In this document: positions 52,242 through 61,221 of the stretch, piece after piece
How positions within the stretch are numbered: the first letter of the stretch is position 1
Layout of the letters: the number at the start of each line of letters is the position of its first letter
From: Oscillospiraceae bacterium
GTDB lineage: Bacteria; Bacillota; Clostridia; Oscillospirales; Oscillospiraceae
Length of the DNA: 64,000 nt
Direction: 5' to 3'
Assembly: GCA_017535635.1 (NCBI GenBank)
Contig: JAFXTU010000050.1
Coordinates: 34,821 to 98,820 of the forward strand
Notes under the pieces: model-generated
Seen by the model: only the letters and a program-made list of their open reading frames with translations
What the model was told of the DNA's origin: nothing
The model's database searches: none
Made by a program: the position numbers and the translations under genes

Positions 52242-52850
52242 TCACACAGACAGCGCCGCAAGCTTGTCGTACTCCTCCTGCGTGATCTGCCCATTCATCA
52301 GCGCCAGCCTGGCGTAGCGCCTGTACTCCGCGTCGGTCAGGACGTAATATGCTCCGGCCGAGTCCGTGGCGCCGCCGAGGCTGTATTCCTCGTAGTGCTC
52401 GAGGACATACCGCCCCTGGGCGTCAACACCGACGGCCCGGAAGCTGCGGCGCTGCCGGTCGGCCTCCGCTACGAACAGCTCCCGATAACCGGAGGGCCTG
52501 GCGTCCAGCTGCTTTGTCAGCCTGCGCCGATCCTGCTCCATCCTTGCCGCGGCCCGCAATTCCTGCGTGTCGGCGGCGCGTTCCGGTTCGGGAGCGTTCC
52601 CGGAGAGCGTATCGCGGACGATGGTATCCACCAGCGCCCTGCGGCTTTTGTAGCCGTAAGGGATCGCCACGATGGTGTACCACTGGCCGGGATAGTCCCA
52701 ATGCTCCTGGAAGTAGTCCTCCACCGGATGGCGGTCGACGACCTCCGTGATGCCGGGCCGCGTCTTGCGGACGATCTCAAGAGCCTCCCTGTGGATGCCC
52801 TCCCGGAACTCTGAAGCGTATTTGAGGTCTTGTTCGCTGTACTGCGGCAT
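52242..52850 (-). CDS. Hypothetical protein
   Basis: A 202-residue soluble protein, starting MPQYSEQDLKYASEFREGIH, with the ATG at 52850 preceded by ggaggtgcgggac. The N-terminal part is helical; WYTIVAIPYGYKSRRALVDT lies near residue 60; RAVGVDAQGRYVLEHYEEYS is a beta-rich segment. It ends with YYVLTDAEYRRYARLALMNG then ITQEEYDKLAAL, an SHOCT-like helical tail. No signal peptide or membrane segment. I do not recognise the family. Confidence 0.7.
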   Translation of the reverse strand: MPQYSEQDLKYASEFREGIHREALEIVRKTRPGITEVVDRHPVEDYFQEHWDYPGQWYTIVAIPYGYKSRRALVDTIVRDTLSGNAPEPERAADTQELRAAARMEQDRRRLTKQLDARPSGYRELFVAEADRQRRSFRAVGVDAQGRYVLEHYEEYSLGGATDSAGAYYVLTDAEYRRYARLALMNGQITQEEYDKLAALSV

Positions 52851-52991
52851 GTCCCGCACCTCCTGTGTATCGTTTTCGAGGACCTTTGCTTCAAGTATAC
52901 CATGCGTCCGTCCCTTTGCAATCCCTGCGGAAAAGGCCGAGCGTGCGTCTCAGCGGCACAAAAGGAAATCGTCATCGCCCTTTTCCGGGAA

Positions 52992-53020
52992 TTGCATTTC
53001 CCTTCTCAATCTGATACAAT
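52992..53020 (+). promoter_or_regulatory. Promoter of the exonuclease gene
   Basis: TTGCAT (52992-52997), a 17-base spacer and TACAAT (53015-53020), 55 bases before the chosen start. Confidence 0.6.
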
Positions 53021-53075
53021 GCAAAATCAGGGGAAAAGGCCCCGAGGAATCATCAGGAAAAGGACTGCGGATGCC

Positions 53076-54059
53076 ATGCCTGACGGACGAACCATCATAG
53101 CTTTGGATATGGAGTGGAACCAGCCGCTTCCCTGGAAGCAGTATCCCCATGTGCCCAAGGCCATGCTGCCCGGTGAGATCATCCAGATCGGCGCCGTGCG
53201 GGTCGACCCGGAGGGGCGGACGGCGGGGGAGCTGCGCATCAGCGTCCGTCCCCGCTATTTCAAGCAGGTCCACTGGAAGGTGAAGAAGCTCACCCGCCTC
53301 AGCGAAGAGGAGATGATGAACGGCATCCCCTTCCCCCAGGCGGCGGAGCAGCTGGGGGCCTGGCTGCGGGAGGCCGGGCCGGACTACGAGATCTTCGCCT
53401 GGGGCGGCGAGGACGAGCGCATCCTCACCGCCAATTTGGAGGCCTGGGGCCTGGACCCGGACTGGCTGCCGGAGAACATCTACGACGCCCGCTTCATCTA
53501 CGACAGCTTCCTGGGCCGCAGCGGGGTCAGCACCTCCCTCACCGACGCCGCCGCCGAGCTGGGGGCGGAGCTGGAGCTGGACCAGCACGACAGCCTGAAC
53601 GACGCCCGCTATCTCGCCGCCATCTGCGTCCGGACGGATCTGCGGAAGGGCGTGGCGGAGTACGAGGAGCTGGGTCCCGCCCCCGCGCCGGGGGTCCCCC
53701 TGCAGCGGCTGAGAAAAAGCGGCTTCCCGGATCCGGAGGCCATTCTGCGGGACCGGGAGCTGGGGAGCTTCCTCTGCCCCGTCTGCGCCGATGCGCTTTC
53801 CGGCCGAAGCTGGGTCCCCCAGAACAAGGACCGGCAGATCGCCCTCGTCACCTGCCCGGAGGGACACAAGAGCTTCCTGCGGATTCATTGGAAGCCCCGG
53901 CCCGACGGCACCTACGCCGTGGTGCGCACCGTCTACGCCGCCGACGCCGAGGCGGAGGACTTCTATAAAAAGCGCCTCCAGCGCTTCCTCAGCGCCCAGA
54001 AGCACGCGAAGAAGGCCAAGGCAAAGGCCGAGGCCGAAGCGGCGGAACAACAAAAGTGA
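53076..54059 (+). CDS. DEDDh-family 3'-5' exonuclease
   Basis: A 327-residue protein with an N-terminal DnaQ-like exonuclease domain (about 1-190): motif I ALDMEW (Asp11, Glu13), motif II around FAWGGEDERIL, and motif III HDSLNDARYLA, with the His characteristic of DEDDh enzymes. The C-terminal part has CPVCADALSGRSWV and VTCPEGHKSFLR, which may bind zinc, and ends in a Lys/Ala-rich tail. I infer an RNA or DNA trimming role similar to KapD-like proteins. The ATG at 53076 is used because the DMEW motif starts ten residues later; longer in-frame starts fall before the promoter. Confidence 0.88.
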   Translation: MPDGRTIIALDMEWNQPLPWKQYPHVPKAMLPGEIIQIGAVRVDPEGRTAGELRISVRPRYFKQVHWKVKKLTRLSEEEMMNGIPFPQAAEQLGAWLREAGPDYEIFAWGGEDERILTANLEAWGLDPDWLPENIYDARFIYDSFLGRSGVSTSLTDAAAELGAELELDQHDSLNDARYLAAICVRTDLRKGVAEYEELGPAPAPGVPLQRLRKSGFPDPEAILRDRELGSFLCPVCADALSGRSWVPQNKDRQIALVTCPEGHKSFLRIHWKPRPDGTYAVVRTVYAADAEAEDFYKKRLQRFLSAQKHAKKAKAKAEAEAAEQQK

Positions 54060-54072
54060 CAGAATAGACCGA

Positions 54073-54115
54073 TCCCCGGAAGCGGTTCGCAGGAGCCGCT
54101 TCCGGGGAGCTTTTT
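54073..54115. terminator. Bidirectional terminator between exonuclease and mutL
   Basis: A 13-bp perfect stem TCCCCGGAAGCGG / CCGCTTCCGGGGA, loop of 10, then AGCTTTTT on the plus strand. It ends the exonuclease transcript and lies immediately past the mutL stop on the other strand. Confidence 0.88.
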
Positions 54116-56081
54116 ATGTCCGTTTGAAATTCCGGTCCAGCTGGCGCTTCGTAAGGCGCATGCTCACGGGCCGTCCGTGGGGGCAGTACTTCACCTCTCC
54201 CCGCAGCACCGCCTCCGTCACCGGGACCCACTCTTTGGGGTCCGAGTCCCATCCGGCCTTGACGGCGGCCTTGCAGGCCATGGCAGCCAGGGCTTCGTCC
54301 CGGCTTCCCAGGGTTCCGGGCTTTTGCCCCAGCCGCAGGGCCTCCGCCAGCTCCGTCAGGAGGGCTCCCGCCTCCTCCGGGGCGAAGCCGGAGGGAAGCT
54401 GCCGCACCATGAGGGAATTGCCGCCGAAGTCCTCCGCCTCCACGCCCAGCTCCGGGAGCAGGGAAGCGTTTTCCAGGAGCCGGGCCTTGTCCTCCGGGTC
54501 CAGGTCACAGACGGCGGGGGAGAGCAGGAGCTGCCCCGGCGCGGGGGTGTCCTGGCTTTTCAGGCGATCGAAGAGTATCCGCTCGTGGGCGGCGTGCTTG
54601 TCGATCACCAGCAGGTCCTCCCCGGTCTCCACCAGGATGTACTCCCGGAAGGCTTCGCCCAGGATGCGATAGGGGGGCAGGGCTTCCGGTTCCGGTTTCG
54701 GTTCCCCGACTGCCGGGGCAGGCGCTTCCGGCGGGGGAGGGGTGGATTCAACGGGAGCGGGCGTTTCCGCGACCTCCGGCTCCTTGGGCGTCCCGTATTC
54801 CATCCGGGAGCCCCGGAAGACCAGCTGCTCCACGATCTCCGGCATCCCGGCCCCCTCCGGCTCCGGGGAGCGGGGCTCGGAACGGGGCGGGGAAGCGTAG
54901 TTTGTTCTTGTCGGCTCCGCGGCAGAAGTGAGGGCCGGAGCGGGGGAGAAGGGTTTGGCCTCAATGGAAGGAACGGATGCCCTGGCCCCGAAGGGAGGGA
55001 CGGCGGGCTTCTGCGCCGGGGCTTCGCTCTTTCCCTCCGGCGCGGCGGGTACCTTCGCCGCCTCGGCCTTCCAATGGAGACCGGGCTGCTCTGCCTCCCC
55101 CCGGAGACCGGCGAGCACCGTGCGGTACACCGCGTCGAAGACGGCCCGCTCCTGCAAAAAGCGGACCTCTGTTTTGGCCGGGTGGACGTTCACGTCCACC
55201 TGGTTCAGCTTCATGGTGAGGTAGAGGACGCAGGCGGGGAAACGCCCGGTGAAGAGCACGTTCTTATACGCCTGCTCCAGGGCCGCCTGGATGAGCTGGG
55301 AGCGGATGGAGCGGCCGTTGAGGAAGAAATACTGGGCGCTGCGGCTGCCCCTTGCGACCGCGGGCGGACAGATGAAGCCCCGGACCGTGAGGTTTTCCCC
55401 GCTGCCGGAGACCGGCAGCATGGTCCTGGCGAAGTCCCGCCCCAGGACCGTGTAGATACAGCTGTCCGATCTCCCGTCCCCGGCGGTCTGGAATTCCTCC
55501 TTCCCGTCCCGGAGGTAGCGGATGGACACCTCCGGGTGGCTCAGGGCGCAGCGGTTCATCACCCCGGTGACGCCGGAGCCCTCGGCGGAGTCCTTTTTCA
55601 TGAATTTCAGCCGGGCGGGGGTGTTGTAAAAGAGGTCCCGCACCACGATGGTGGTCCCCTCCGGGCAGCCGGCGGGGTCCCGGGAGACTACCTGGCCTCC
55701 CTCCAGGGTGAGACTGATCCCCTCCTCCGCGCTGTGCTGCCGGGTGAGGAGCTGGACCCGGCTCACCGCGGCGATGGCGGCCAGGGCCTCCCCCCGGAAG
55801 CCCAGGGTGCCGATGGCCTCCAGGCCGTACTCGTCCCGCAGCTTGCTGGTGGCGTGGCGAAGGAAACAGGTTTCCGCGTCCTCCGGGGACATGCCGCAGC
55901 CGTCGTCCGTCACCCGGATGAGGCCCATGCCGCCCCGCTGGATCTCCACGGTCACCTTTTTGGCCCCGGCGTCGAAGCTGTTTTCCAGCAGCTCCTTCAC
56001 CACCGAGGCGGGCCGTTCCACCACCTCCCCGGCGGCGATCAGGTCCGCCACATGGGGGCTGAGAAGCCGGATCACGCTCAT
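54114..56081 (-). CDS. mutL: DNA mismatch repair protein MutL
   Basis: A 655-residue mismatch-repair ATPase. The N-terminal GHKL ATPase has IAAGEVVERPASVVKELLEN, DDGCGM and TLGFRGEALAAIAAVS; a Pro-rich linker spans about 340-480; the C-terminal dimerisation/endonuclease domain has DKHAAHERILFD near residue 494, close to the DQHAxxExxxxE metal motif but with the last Glu as Asp, plus ACKAAVKAG and CPHGRPV, which bind zinc in MutL endonucleases. The start at 56081 overlaps the stop of the racemase-like gene (ATGA). It is the last gene of the zinc operon, which fits its zinc-binding C-terminal motifs. Confidence 0.95.
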   Translation of the reverse strand: MSVIRLLSPHVADLIAAGEVVERPASVVKELLENSFDAGAKKVTVEIQRGGMGLIRVTDDGCGMSPEDAETCFLRHATSKLRDEYGLEAIGTLGFRGEALAAIAAVSRVQLLTRQHSAEEGISLTLEGGQVVSRDPAGCPEGTTIVVRDLFYNTPARLKFMKKDSAEGSGVTGVMNRCALSHPEVSIRYLRDGKEEFQTAGDGRSDSCIYTVLGRDFARTMLPVSGSGENLTVRGFICPPAVARGSRSAQYFFLNGRSIRSQLIQAALEQAYKNVLFTGRFPACVLYLTMKLNQVDVNVHPAKTEVRFLQERAVFDAVYRTVLAGLRGEAEQPGLHWKAEAAKVPAAPEGKSEAPAQKPAVPPFGARASVPSIEAKPFSPAPALTSAAEPTRTNYASPPRSEPRSPEPEGAGMPEIVEQLVFRGSRMEYGTPKEPEVAETPAPVESTPPPPEAPAPAVGEPKPEPEALPPYRILGEAFREYILVETGEDLLVIDKHAAHERILFDRLKSQDTPAPGQLLLSPAVCDLDPEDKARLLENASLLPELGVEAEDFGGNSLMVRQLPSGFAPEEAGALLTELAEALRLGQKPGTLGSRDEALAAMACKAAVKAGWDSDPKEWVPVTEAVLRGEVKYCPHGRPVSMRLTKRQLDRNFKRT

Positions 56082-57163
56082 TCCCGCATCTCCACCGGCA
56101 GGAAGCGCACGTCCCGGGGGTCCGCGTCCAGGATCGCCAGGTCGTTGGGGGCGCACTCGCACTTGGTCACGTCCAGGGTCAGGGCCGTCATGCCCGTCTG
56201 CCCCAGGATGGGGACCCGCTTGCCTCCCACCTTCACCACCGGCTCAAAGCGGTCGTCCGGCGTGACGAAGACCTTGAGTCGCTTCAGCAGGGGAAGCTCC
56301 TGCCGCGTGGAGCGGCGGAGGATGCCGATGCCGTTGGCCCAGCCCAGGTCCAGGACGGCCACCCGGGTGGGCTTTTTCAGGGCCTTGCCCTTCCCAAGGC
56401 CCACTACGGTGCCCTCCGGCAGCCACTTGATCTCTTCCAGGCTGGCCTCGATGCTGCCCACCTTTACGAGACCCGCCCCGGTCTTCAAGGGCGTCCGCCC
56501 GATGAGGGCGGAGCCCACCAGCACGGCGTTCTGCTCCCCCACCTCCAGGCGGAAGAGACTGCAGGAGTCCAGGGCCATGAGGCTTCCCAGCTCCACCCCC
56601 TGGCCCCGGAGGGTCTCGGCGGCGCCCATGAAGGCCTGGTACTGGGCCTCGGCGGCGCTTTTCAGATTCACGCCGGACATGCGGGTGTACATCCCCGTGA
56701 TGGCGATGCCCGGCATGTGGCGGTAGAGGTTCAGCATCTTGTCCGTCTCCGAGGGGAGGAAGCCGTACTGCCCCAGCCCCGTGTCGATGCGGATCCTGGC
56801 CTCCGCCACGGTGTGCAGCTCCCCGGCCAGGCCGTTCAGGGCGATGCCCGCCTCGTTGGAGCCGATGGTGAAGGTGACGGAGTAGTCCATGAGCTCCTGG
56901 AGCTCCCGCAGGTCCGTGATGCTGCGGAGCATGAGGATGTGGACCTGCTGGAAGCCCCCCTTCCGCAGCGCCACCGCGTCCCGGACCTCGGTCACGGCGA
57001 AGTGCTCGACGCCCTCCTCCACCAGGAACCGGGCCATGCGCAGGAGGCCCAGGCCCTGTCCGTCGGCGCTGAGGTCCGCCACGATCTCGGCGTTTCCCGC
57101 CCGGGAGCGGACCTCGCTGAGGTTCAGGCGCAGGGCGTTCTTATCGGCGACAAGAGTTTTCAT
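56078..57163 (-). CDS. Alanine-racemase-like protein lacking the PLP lysine
   Basis: A 361-residue protein that resembles the N-terminal barrel and C-terminal domain of alanine racemase (ITGMYTRMSG; RIRIDTGLGQYGF; LDSCSLFRLEVGEQNAVLVG). Where the PLP lysine motif VVKADAYGHG is expected, the sequence is IVADLSADGQG: Asp30 aligns with the lysine and Asp34 with the Tyr. The second catalytic Tyr region is also unlike the enzyme. It is therefore unlikely to be a PLP racemase; a binding, regulatory or different catalytic role is possible. It lies between a metal-related ABC pair and mutL, with mutL start overlapping its stop. The ATG follows gaaaggaaatgacc. Confidence 0.8.
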   Translation of the reverse strand: MKTLVADKNALRLNLSEVRSRAGNAEIVADLSADGQGLGLLRMARFLVEEGVEHFAVTEVRDAVALRKGGFQQVHILMLRSITDLRELQELMDYSVTFTIGSNEAGIALNGLAGELHTVAEARIRIDTGLGQYGFLPSETDKMLNLYRHMPGIAITGMYTRMSGVNLKSAAEAQYQAFMGAAETLRGQGVELGSLMALDSCSLFRLEVGEQNAVLVGSALIGRTPLKTGAGLVKVGSIEASLEEIKWLPEGTVVGLGKGKALKKPTRVAVLDLGWANGIGILRRSTRQELPLLKRLKVFVTPDDRFEPVVKVGGKRVPILGQTGMTALTLDVTKCECAPNDLAILDADPRDVRFLPVEMRE

Positions 57164-57192
57164 CGGTCATTTCCTTTCTTGGAAAAGCGATC

Positions 57193-58020
57193 CTAGTTCA
57201 GTTTGGCTTTACGGAAGAAAAACCAGCCTGCGGCGGAGCAGACGAGGAGGATGCCCACGCTCCACAGAAGGGTGGGGAGGATGTTTCCCCCCTGTTCCCA
57301 AATGCTCATGTCCATTTTGCTCATGGGGAAGATGGAAGTGAAGCGCAGGAGAAAGTCGTAGGCCAGGATGATCGCGCCGGAGACGACGGTCTTCCGCAGG
57401 GCGCAGACCAAAAGCAGGGGCGGGGCCATGAGAGCCGCGTCGGAGAGGGCGTGGAGCGCCAGCCGGGTCCAGACGTAGGCCGCCGGGAGCCGGGAGTACA
57501 CCGTCCCCGCGTAGATCCCCGTGAGGGCGCAGATGCCCAGGAGGGAGACCCCGAAGGCGCAGAGGAAGAGGAAGATCAGCTTGGAACAATAGACGGAAGC
57601 TCGGCTGCGGCCCGTGTAGAGGGCGTTTAAATAGCTCCGCCGCTCAAAGTCCATGGCAAGGAAAGCCATGGCGAAGATGAGGGGGATCGCCAGCATCCCC
57701 CGGCGGGTAGCCAGGACCCAGCGGAACTGGAAGGGGTGGATGTCCTGGAAGACCCCGATCAGATCCTCCGCGCTGCTCTCCTCCAGCTGGCCCCGCTTCC
57801 GGAAGAAGCCCTTGGCCATGGAGACGCTCATGCTGGTGGAATCGGCGTAGCTCATAAAGGCCCCGGAGGTGCAGAGCATGGGGAGCTCCCGCATGTTGCT
57901 GGTGGTCACCGTGACCCGGGTGCTGAGGAAGAGGTCGCAGGCCAGGATCACCAGCAGGGCCGCCAGCAGGAGGACGGAGCGAAGGAGCCGGTACCAGTGG
58001 GCGCGCATCAGGTTCCTCAT
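57193..58020 (-). CDS. ABC transporter permease
   Basis: A 275-residue membrane protein with six to seven hydrophobic segments, and an extracellular loop after the first helix (TTSNMRELPMLCTSGAFMS). FAMAFLAMDFERRSYLNALY and ALMAPPLLLVCALRKTVVSG resemble ABC-2 type permeases. Start and ATPase stop overlap (ATGA), so it pairs with the degenerate ATPase. Cargo unknown; such small pairs are common in export or immunity. Confidence 0.75.
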   Translation of the reverse strand: MRNLMRAHWYRLLRSVLLLAALLVILACDLFLSTRVTVTTSNMRELPMLCTSGAFMSYADSTSMSVSMAKGFFRKRGQLEESSAEDLIGVFQDIHPFQFRWVLATRRGMLAIPLIFAMAFLAMDFERRSYLNALYTGRSRASVYCSKLIFLFLCAFGVSLLGICALTGIYAGTVYSRLPAAYVWTRLALHALSDAALMAPPLLLVCALRKTVVSGAIILAYDFLLRFTSIFPMSKMDMSIWEQGGNILPTLLWSVGILLVCSAAGWFFFRKAKLN

Positions 58021-58760
58021 GCCTCCCTCTCCTTTCCCAGCGTCTCCCAGAGGGCGTCCAGGTCCGCTCCGGCGGGCTCCTCCGGGAGCCGGGCCAGGAG
58101 CTCGTCCTTTGTATAATGTGCCTTTATCTTTCCCGCTTCCAGGCGGAAAAAGTTGGTGCTTGCGTGCCAGAGGGTGGGGAAAAATGCCCCGGTGAGCAGG
58201 GTCGCCATGCCCCGCTCCTCCGTCTCCTCCCGGAGCAGGGCCGTGAGCCGTATTGCGTCGTCGCTGTCCAGACCGGAGAAGATGTTGTCCAGCAGAAGGA
58301 GCTTCGGCTGCCCCAGGAGGGCCATGGCCGCCCCCAGGCGGAGCTTGATGCTCTCGGGACAGGAGCCTGCCCGGCGAGACCCGGTGTTCCGGGGGAGGAT
58401 CTCCAGGGCCTTCATGAGCTTGCCCATGCGCCGCCGGTCCACCTTTCCCAGGATCCGGCTCTGCATCTCCAGATTTCCGGCGATGCTCAGCTCGCCCCAG
58501 AGGGAAGCTTCGTCCACCAGCATCCCCGTCTCCTTCCGGGAGGCGGGATCGGAAACGTCCGTGCCGCAGATCTCCGCGCTGCCCGATTCCGGGGAAACAA
58601 GGCCTCCCAGGACGCGGAGCAGGGCTGTCTTTCCGCAGCCGGAAGGGCCGATGAGGGCGGCGATCCGCCCCGCCTCCAGCCGGAGGGACAGCCCGTCCAG
58701 GACCCGCTTCCCGCCCAGGGAGAGACCCAGGTCCCGGACCTCCAAAACCGTCTGACCCAT
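58017..58760 (-). CDS. ABC transporter ATP-binding protein with degenerate active site
   Basis: A 247-residue ATPase taken from the ATG at 58760 (a GTG at 58769 is too close to its ribosome site). Walker A GPSGCGKT is intact. The signature is SCPESI instead of LSGGQ; Walker B reads LLLLDNIFSGLD, so Asn replaces the catalytic Glu; the Q-loop region TGMLVDEASLW lacks the usual Gln; and the switch His is missing from LLTGAFFPTL. The protein may bind but poorly hydrolyse ATP. It is embedded in the zinc operon between znuB and its permease. Confidence 0.8.
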   Translation of the reverse strand: MGQTVLEVRDLGLSLGGKRVLDGLSLRLEAGRIAALIGPSGCGKTALLRVLGGLVSPESGSAEICGTDVSDPASRKETGMLVDEASLWGELSIAGNLEMQSRILGKVDRRRMGKLMKALEILPRNTGSRRAGSCPESIKLRLGAAMALLGQPKLLLLDNIFSGLDSDDAIRLTALLREETEERGMATLLTGAFFPTLWHASTNFFRLEAGKIKAHYTKDELLARLPEEPAGADLDALWETLGKEREA

Positions 58761-58761
58761 C

Positions 58762-59580
58762 TTAACCACGCTCCCTCAGCCTGCCCAGGCCGAAGCAGCC
58801 CAGCAGCGCCAGAATATCCACGCAGACGACGCTGGCTCCCGTGGGAATGGCCAGAGCGAAGGAGGCCACGGTCCCCAAAAGGAAACAGACCAGAGACAGC
58901 GCCGACGAGACAATTATAACATGTCGGAATTCCCGACACAAGCGCATTGCGCTGAGGGCGGGAAAAATCACCAGGCCGGAGATCAGAAGGGAACCCATCA
59001 GACGCATCCCCACCACCACGGTGAGGGCGGTGAGGAGGGCCAGGAGGGCGTTGCAGGCCCCGGCTCGCTTGCCCGTGGCCCTGGCGAAGGTTTCGTCGAA
59101 GGTCACGGCGAAGATGTGGTGGTAGAAAATGATGAAGAGGAGCAGCACCAGGGCGGTGAGGATCAGGCTCAGGCGCACGTCCTCCTCCGACATGGAGAGG
59201 ATGCTGCCGAAGAGGTAGTTGGAGGTCTCCGTGTTCATCCCCGTGGAGAGGGAGATGACGATGACGCCCAGGGCCAGGGAGCCGGTGGAAACCACCGCGA
59301 TGGCGGCGTCCCCCTTCACCTTGCCGGAGGCGCTGAGGCGCAGCAGGAGAAAGGCGGCGGCCACCACCACGGGGATGGCGACACTGAGGGGCGCGGCGTT
59401 CATGGCGGCGGCGACGGCCAGAGCGCCGAAGCCCACGTGGCTCAGCCCGTCCCCGATCATGCTGTAGCGCTTCAGCACCAGAGGGACCCCCAGAACGGCG
59501 GCGCAGAGGCTCACCAGGCCCCCCACGATGATCGCCCGGAGGAGGAAGGTATAGGAGAGCATTTCTTTGATGAGACTCAT
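58762..59580 (-). CDS. znuB: Zinc/manganese ABC transporter permease
   Basis: A 272-residue permease of the ABC-3 family, about eight membrane segments. GLVSLCAAVLGVPLVLKRYS and GDGLSHVGFGALAVA are diagnostic, as is FDETFARATG in the cytoplasmic loop. It overlaps the znuC stop by 4 bases. With the Zur-like regulator and binding protein of the same operon it is most likely for zinc. Confidence 0.93.
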   Translation of the reverse strand: MSLIKEMLSYTFLLRAIIVGGLVSLCAAVLGVPLVLKRYSMIGDGLSHVGFGALAVAAAMNAAPLSVAIPVVVAAAFLLLRLSASGKVKGDAAIAVVSTGSLALGVIVISLSTGMNTETSNYLFGSILSMSEEDVRLSLILTALVLLLFIIFYHHIFAVTFDETFARATGKRAGACNALLALLTALTVVVGMRLMGSLLISGLVIFPALSAMRLCREFRHVIIVSSALSLVCFLLGTVASFALAIPTGASVVCVDILALLGCFGLGRLRERG

Positions 59581-60287
59581 GCTTCGTCCCCTCCCTTCTC
59601 CGGTCCGGATGCCATGAAGCTGCGGCCGATCTCGCTTTCCCGATAGTCCTCGGCTCTGCCCCAGAAGAGGGGCACGGTGCGCAGGTGAAGGATCGTCCTG
59701 GCCCGCTCGATGGCGCAGTCCACGTCGTGGGTGACCATGACGACGGTGACGCCCTCTTCGTTCAGGTCCCGGATGATGCGGTAGAGCTCCGCGGAGACGG
59801 CGGGGTCCAGCCCCGTCACCGGCTCGTCCAGGAGCAGGAGCTTCCGGGTGGCGCAGAGGGCCCTGGCCAGGAGGACCCGCTGCTGCTGGCCCCCGGAGAG
59901 CTCCCGGTAGCAGGCCTTTTTCAGCTCCGTGAGGCCCAGCTTTTCCATGTTCTCCGCCGCCCGGCGCTTTTCCGAGGCGCTGTAGAAGGGGGCCGCCCGA
60001 CAGCCGGAGAGGACCACCTCCCGAACCGAGGCGGGGAAATCCTTCTGGGCCGGGGTCTGCTGGGGGAGGTAGCCGATCTCGCTCTGCTTCAGGCCGTCCC
60101 CGTATTGGATGCTGCCGCTCCGGGGCTTTTTCAGGCCCAGGAGGGCCCGGATCAGGGTGCTCTTGCCGCTGCCGTTCTCCCCCACGATGCAGAGGTAGTC
60201 CCCCGGGGAAACGTCGAAGCTGAGCCTGTCCACGGCGATCTTTCCCTCATAGGCGAGGCAGAGGTCCCTGCAGGAAATAAGAGCCAT
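59577..60287 (-). CDS. znuC: Zinc ABC transporter ATP-binding protein
   Basis: A 236-residue ATPase with intact Walker A GENGSGKST, Q loop GYLPQQ, signature LSGGQQQR, Walker B LLLLDEPVTGLDP and switch His in VTHDVD. Start overlaps nothing but lies 1 base after the znuA stop. It would energise the ZnuB permease. Confidence 0.94.
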   Translation of the reverse strand: MALISCRDLCLAYEGKIAVDRLSFDVSPGDYLCIVGENGSGKSTLIRALLGLKKPRSGSIQYGDGLKQSEIGYLPQQTPAQKDFPASVREVVLSGCRAAPFYSASEKRRAAENMEKLGLTELKKACYRELSGGQQQRVLLARALCATRKLLLLDEPVTGLDPAVSAELYRIIRDLNEEGVTVVMVTHDVDCAIERARTILHLRTVPLFWGRAEDYRESEIGRSFMASGPEKGGDEA

Positions 60288-60288
60288 C

Positions 60289-61221
60289 TTATCCCAGCGC
60301 CTCCCTCAGACTGGCCAGGTTCCGCTCCATGAGGGTAAGGAGCGTTTCCCCGGCGTCAAAATCGGCCTTGGAGACCGTGTGGGCGGAATACAGGGTCAGG
60401 ACCTTGGCTCCCGTGGCCTCCGCGATGGTGGCCGCCAGTTTCCCCGCAGAGAGGTCGCACTTGAAGACCACGGGGATGCTCTCTTCCTTTACCAGGTCGA
60501 TGAGATAGGCCACCGTGGCGGGGTTCGCGTCCGTCTCCCCGGCGCAGCCGGGGAAGGCGGCGGCGTAGCGGAGGCCGTACTCCCGTACAAAGTAGAGGAA
60601 GGGAAAGCGGTCCCCGAAGACCAGCAGGTCCCGGGCGGCGGAATCCTTCAGCGCCCGGAAGTCCTCGTCCAGAGTCTGGAGCTTCGCAATATAGGCTTCC
60701 GCGTTGGCGGCGTATTCCTCCGCCCCCGCCGGGTCCAGGTCTGCGAGGGTGTCCCGCAGGGCCTCTGTCAGCAGGATGACGTTCCGGGGGCTCGTCCAAA
60801 CGTGCTCGTCGTACACGTCCCCCTCTTCCCCGGCCTCCTCCAGGGTCATATACGCCTCCGTCTCCTCCCGGCGGAGCAGGGCGTGGTCCAGGAGGGCGAA
60901 GACGGCGGTATCGCCCAGCTCCCCGGAATCCAGGAGCCGCTTTGCCCACACGTCGCTCTCCCCGCCGCCGTAGACGAAGAGGGCAGCCGAGCGGATGGCC
61001 AGCAGGTCCTGGGGCGTGGGCTCGAAGGAATGGGCCTCCGTCCCCGGCTTCAGCAGCAACGTGAGCTCCAGCCGCTCCCCGCCGATGGCCCGGAGCAGGT
61101 CGTACTCCGGAAAGGCGGTGGCCACCGCCTTCAGGCCGCCGGCCTCCGCCTCTTTCCCTGCGCAGGCGGGCAGGGTCAGAAGGAGCAGGGCCAGAAGCAA
61201 GATCAAGGCAGCCCTCCTCAT
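60289..61221 (-). CDS. znuA: Zinc ABC transporter substrate-binding lipoprotein
   Basis: A 310-residue exported lipoprotein: signal MRRAALILLLALLLLTLPAC with lipobox Cys. Metal-site residues include GTEAHSFEP (His) and DEHVWTSPRNVILL (His). The usual third His region reads FGDRFPFLYFVREYG, with Asp instead, a variant found in some Firmicutes ZnuA-like proteins, and SAHTVSKADF lies near the fourth position. A long His-rich loop is absent. The start overlaps the zur stop. Confidence 0.9.
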   Translation of the reverse strand: MRRAALILLLALLLLTLPACAGKEAEAGGLKAVATAFPEYDLLRAIGGERLELTLLLKPGTEAHSFEPTPQDLLAIRSAALFVYGGGESDVWAKRLLDSGELGDTAVFALLDHALLRREETEAYMTLEEAGEEGDVYDEHVWTSPRNVILLTEALRDTLADLDPAGAEEYAANAEAYIAKLQTLDEDFRALKDSAARDLLVFGDRFPFLYFVREYGLRYAAAFPGCAGETDANPATVAYLIDLVKEESIPVVFKCDLSAGKLAATIAEATGAKVLTLYSAHTVSKADFDAGETLLTLMERNLASLREALG

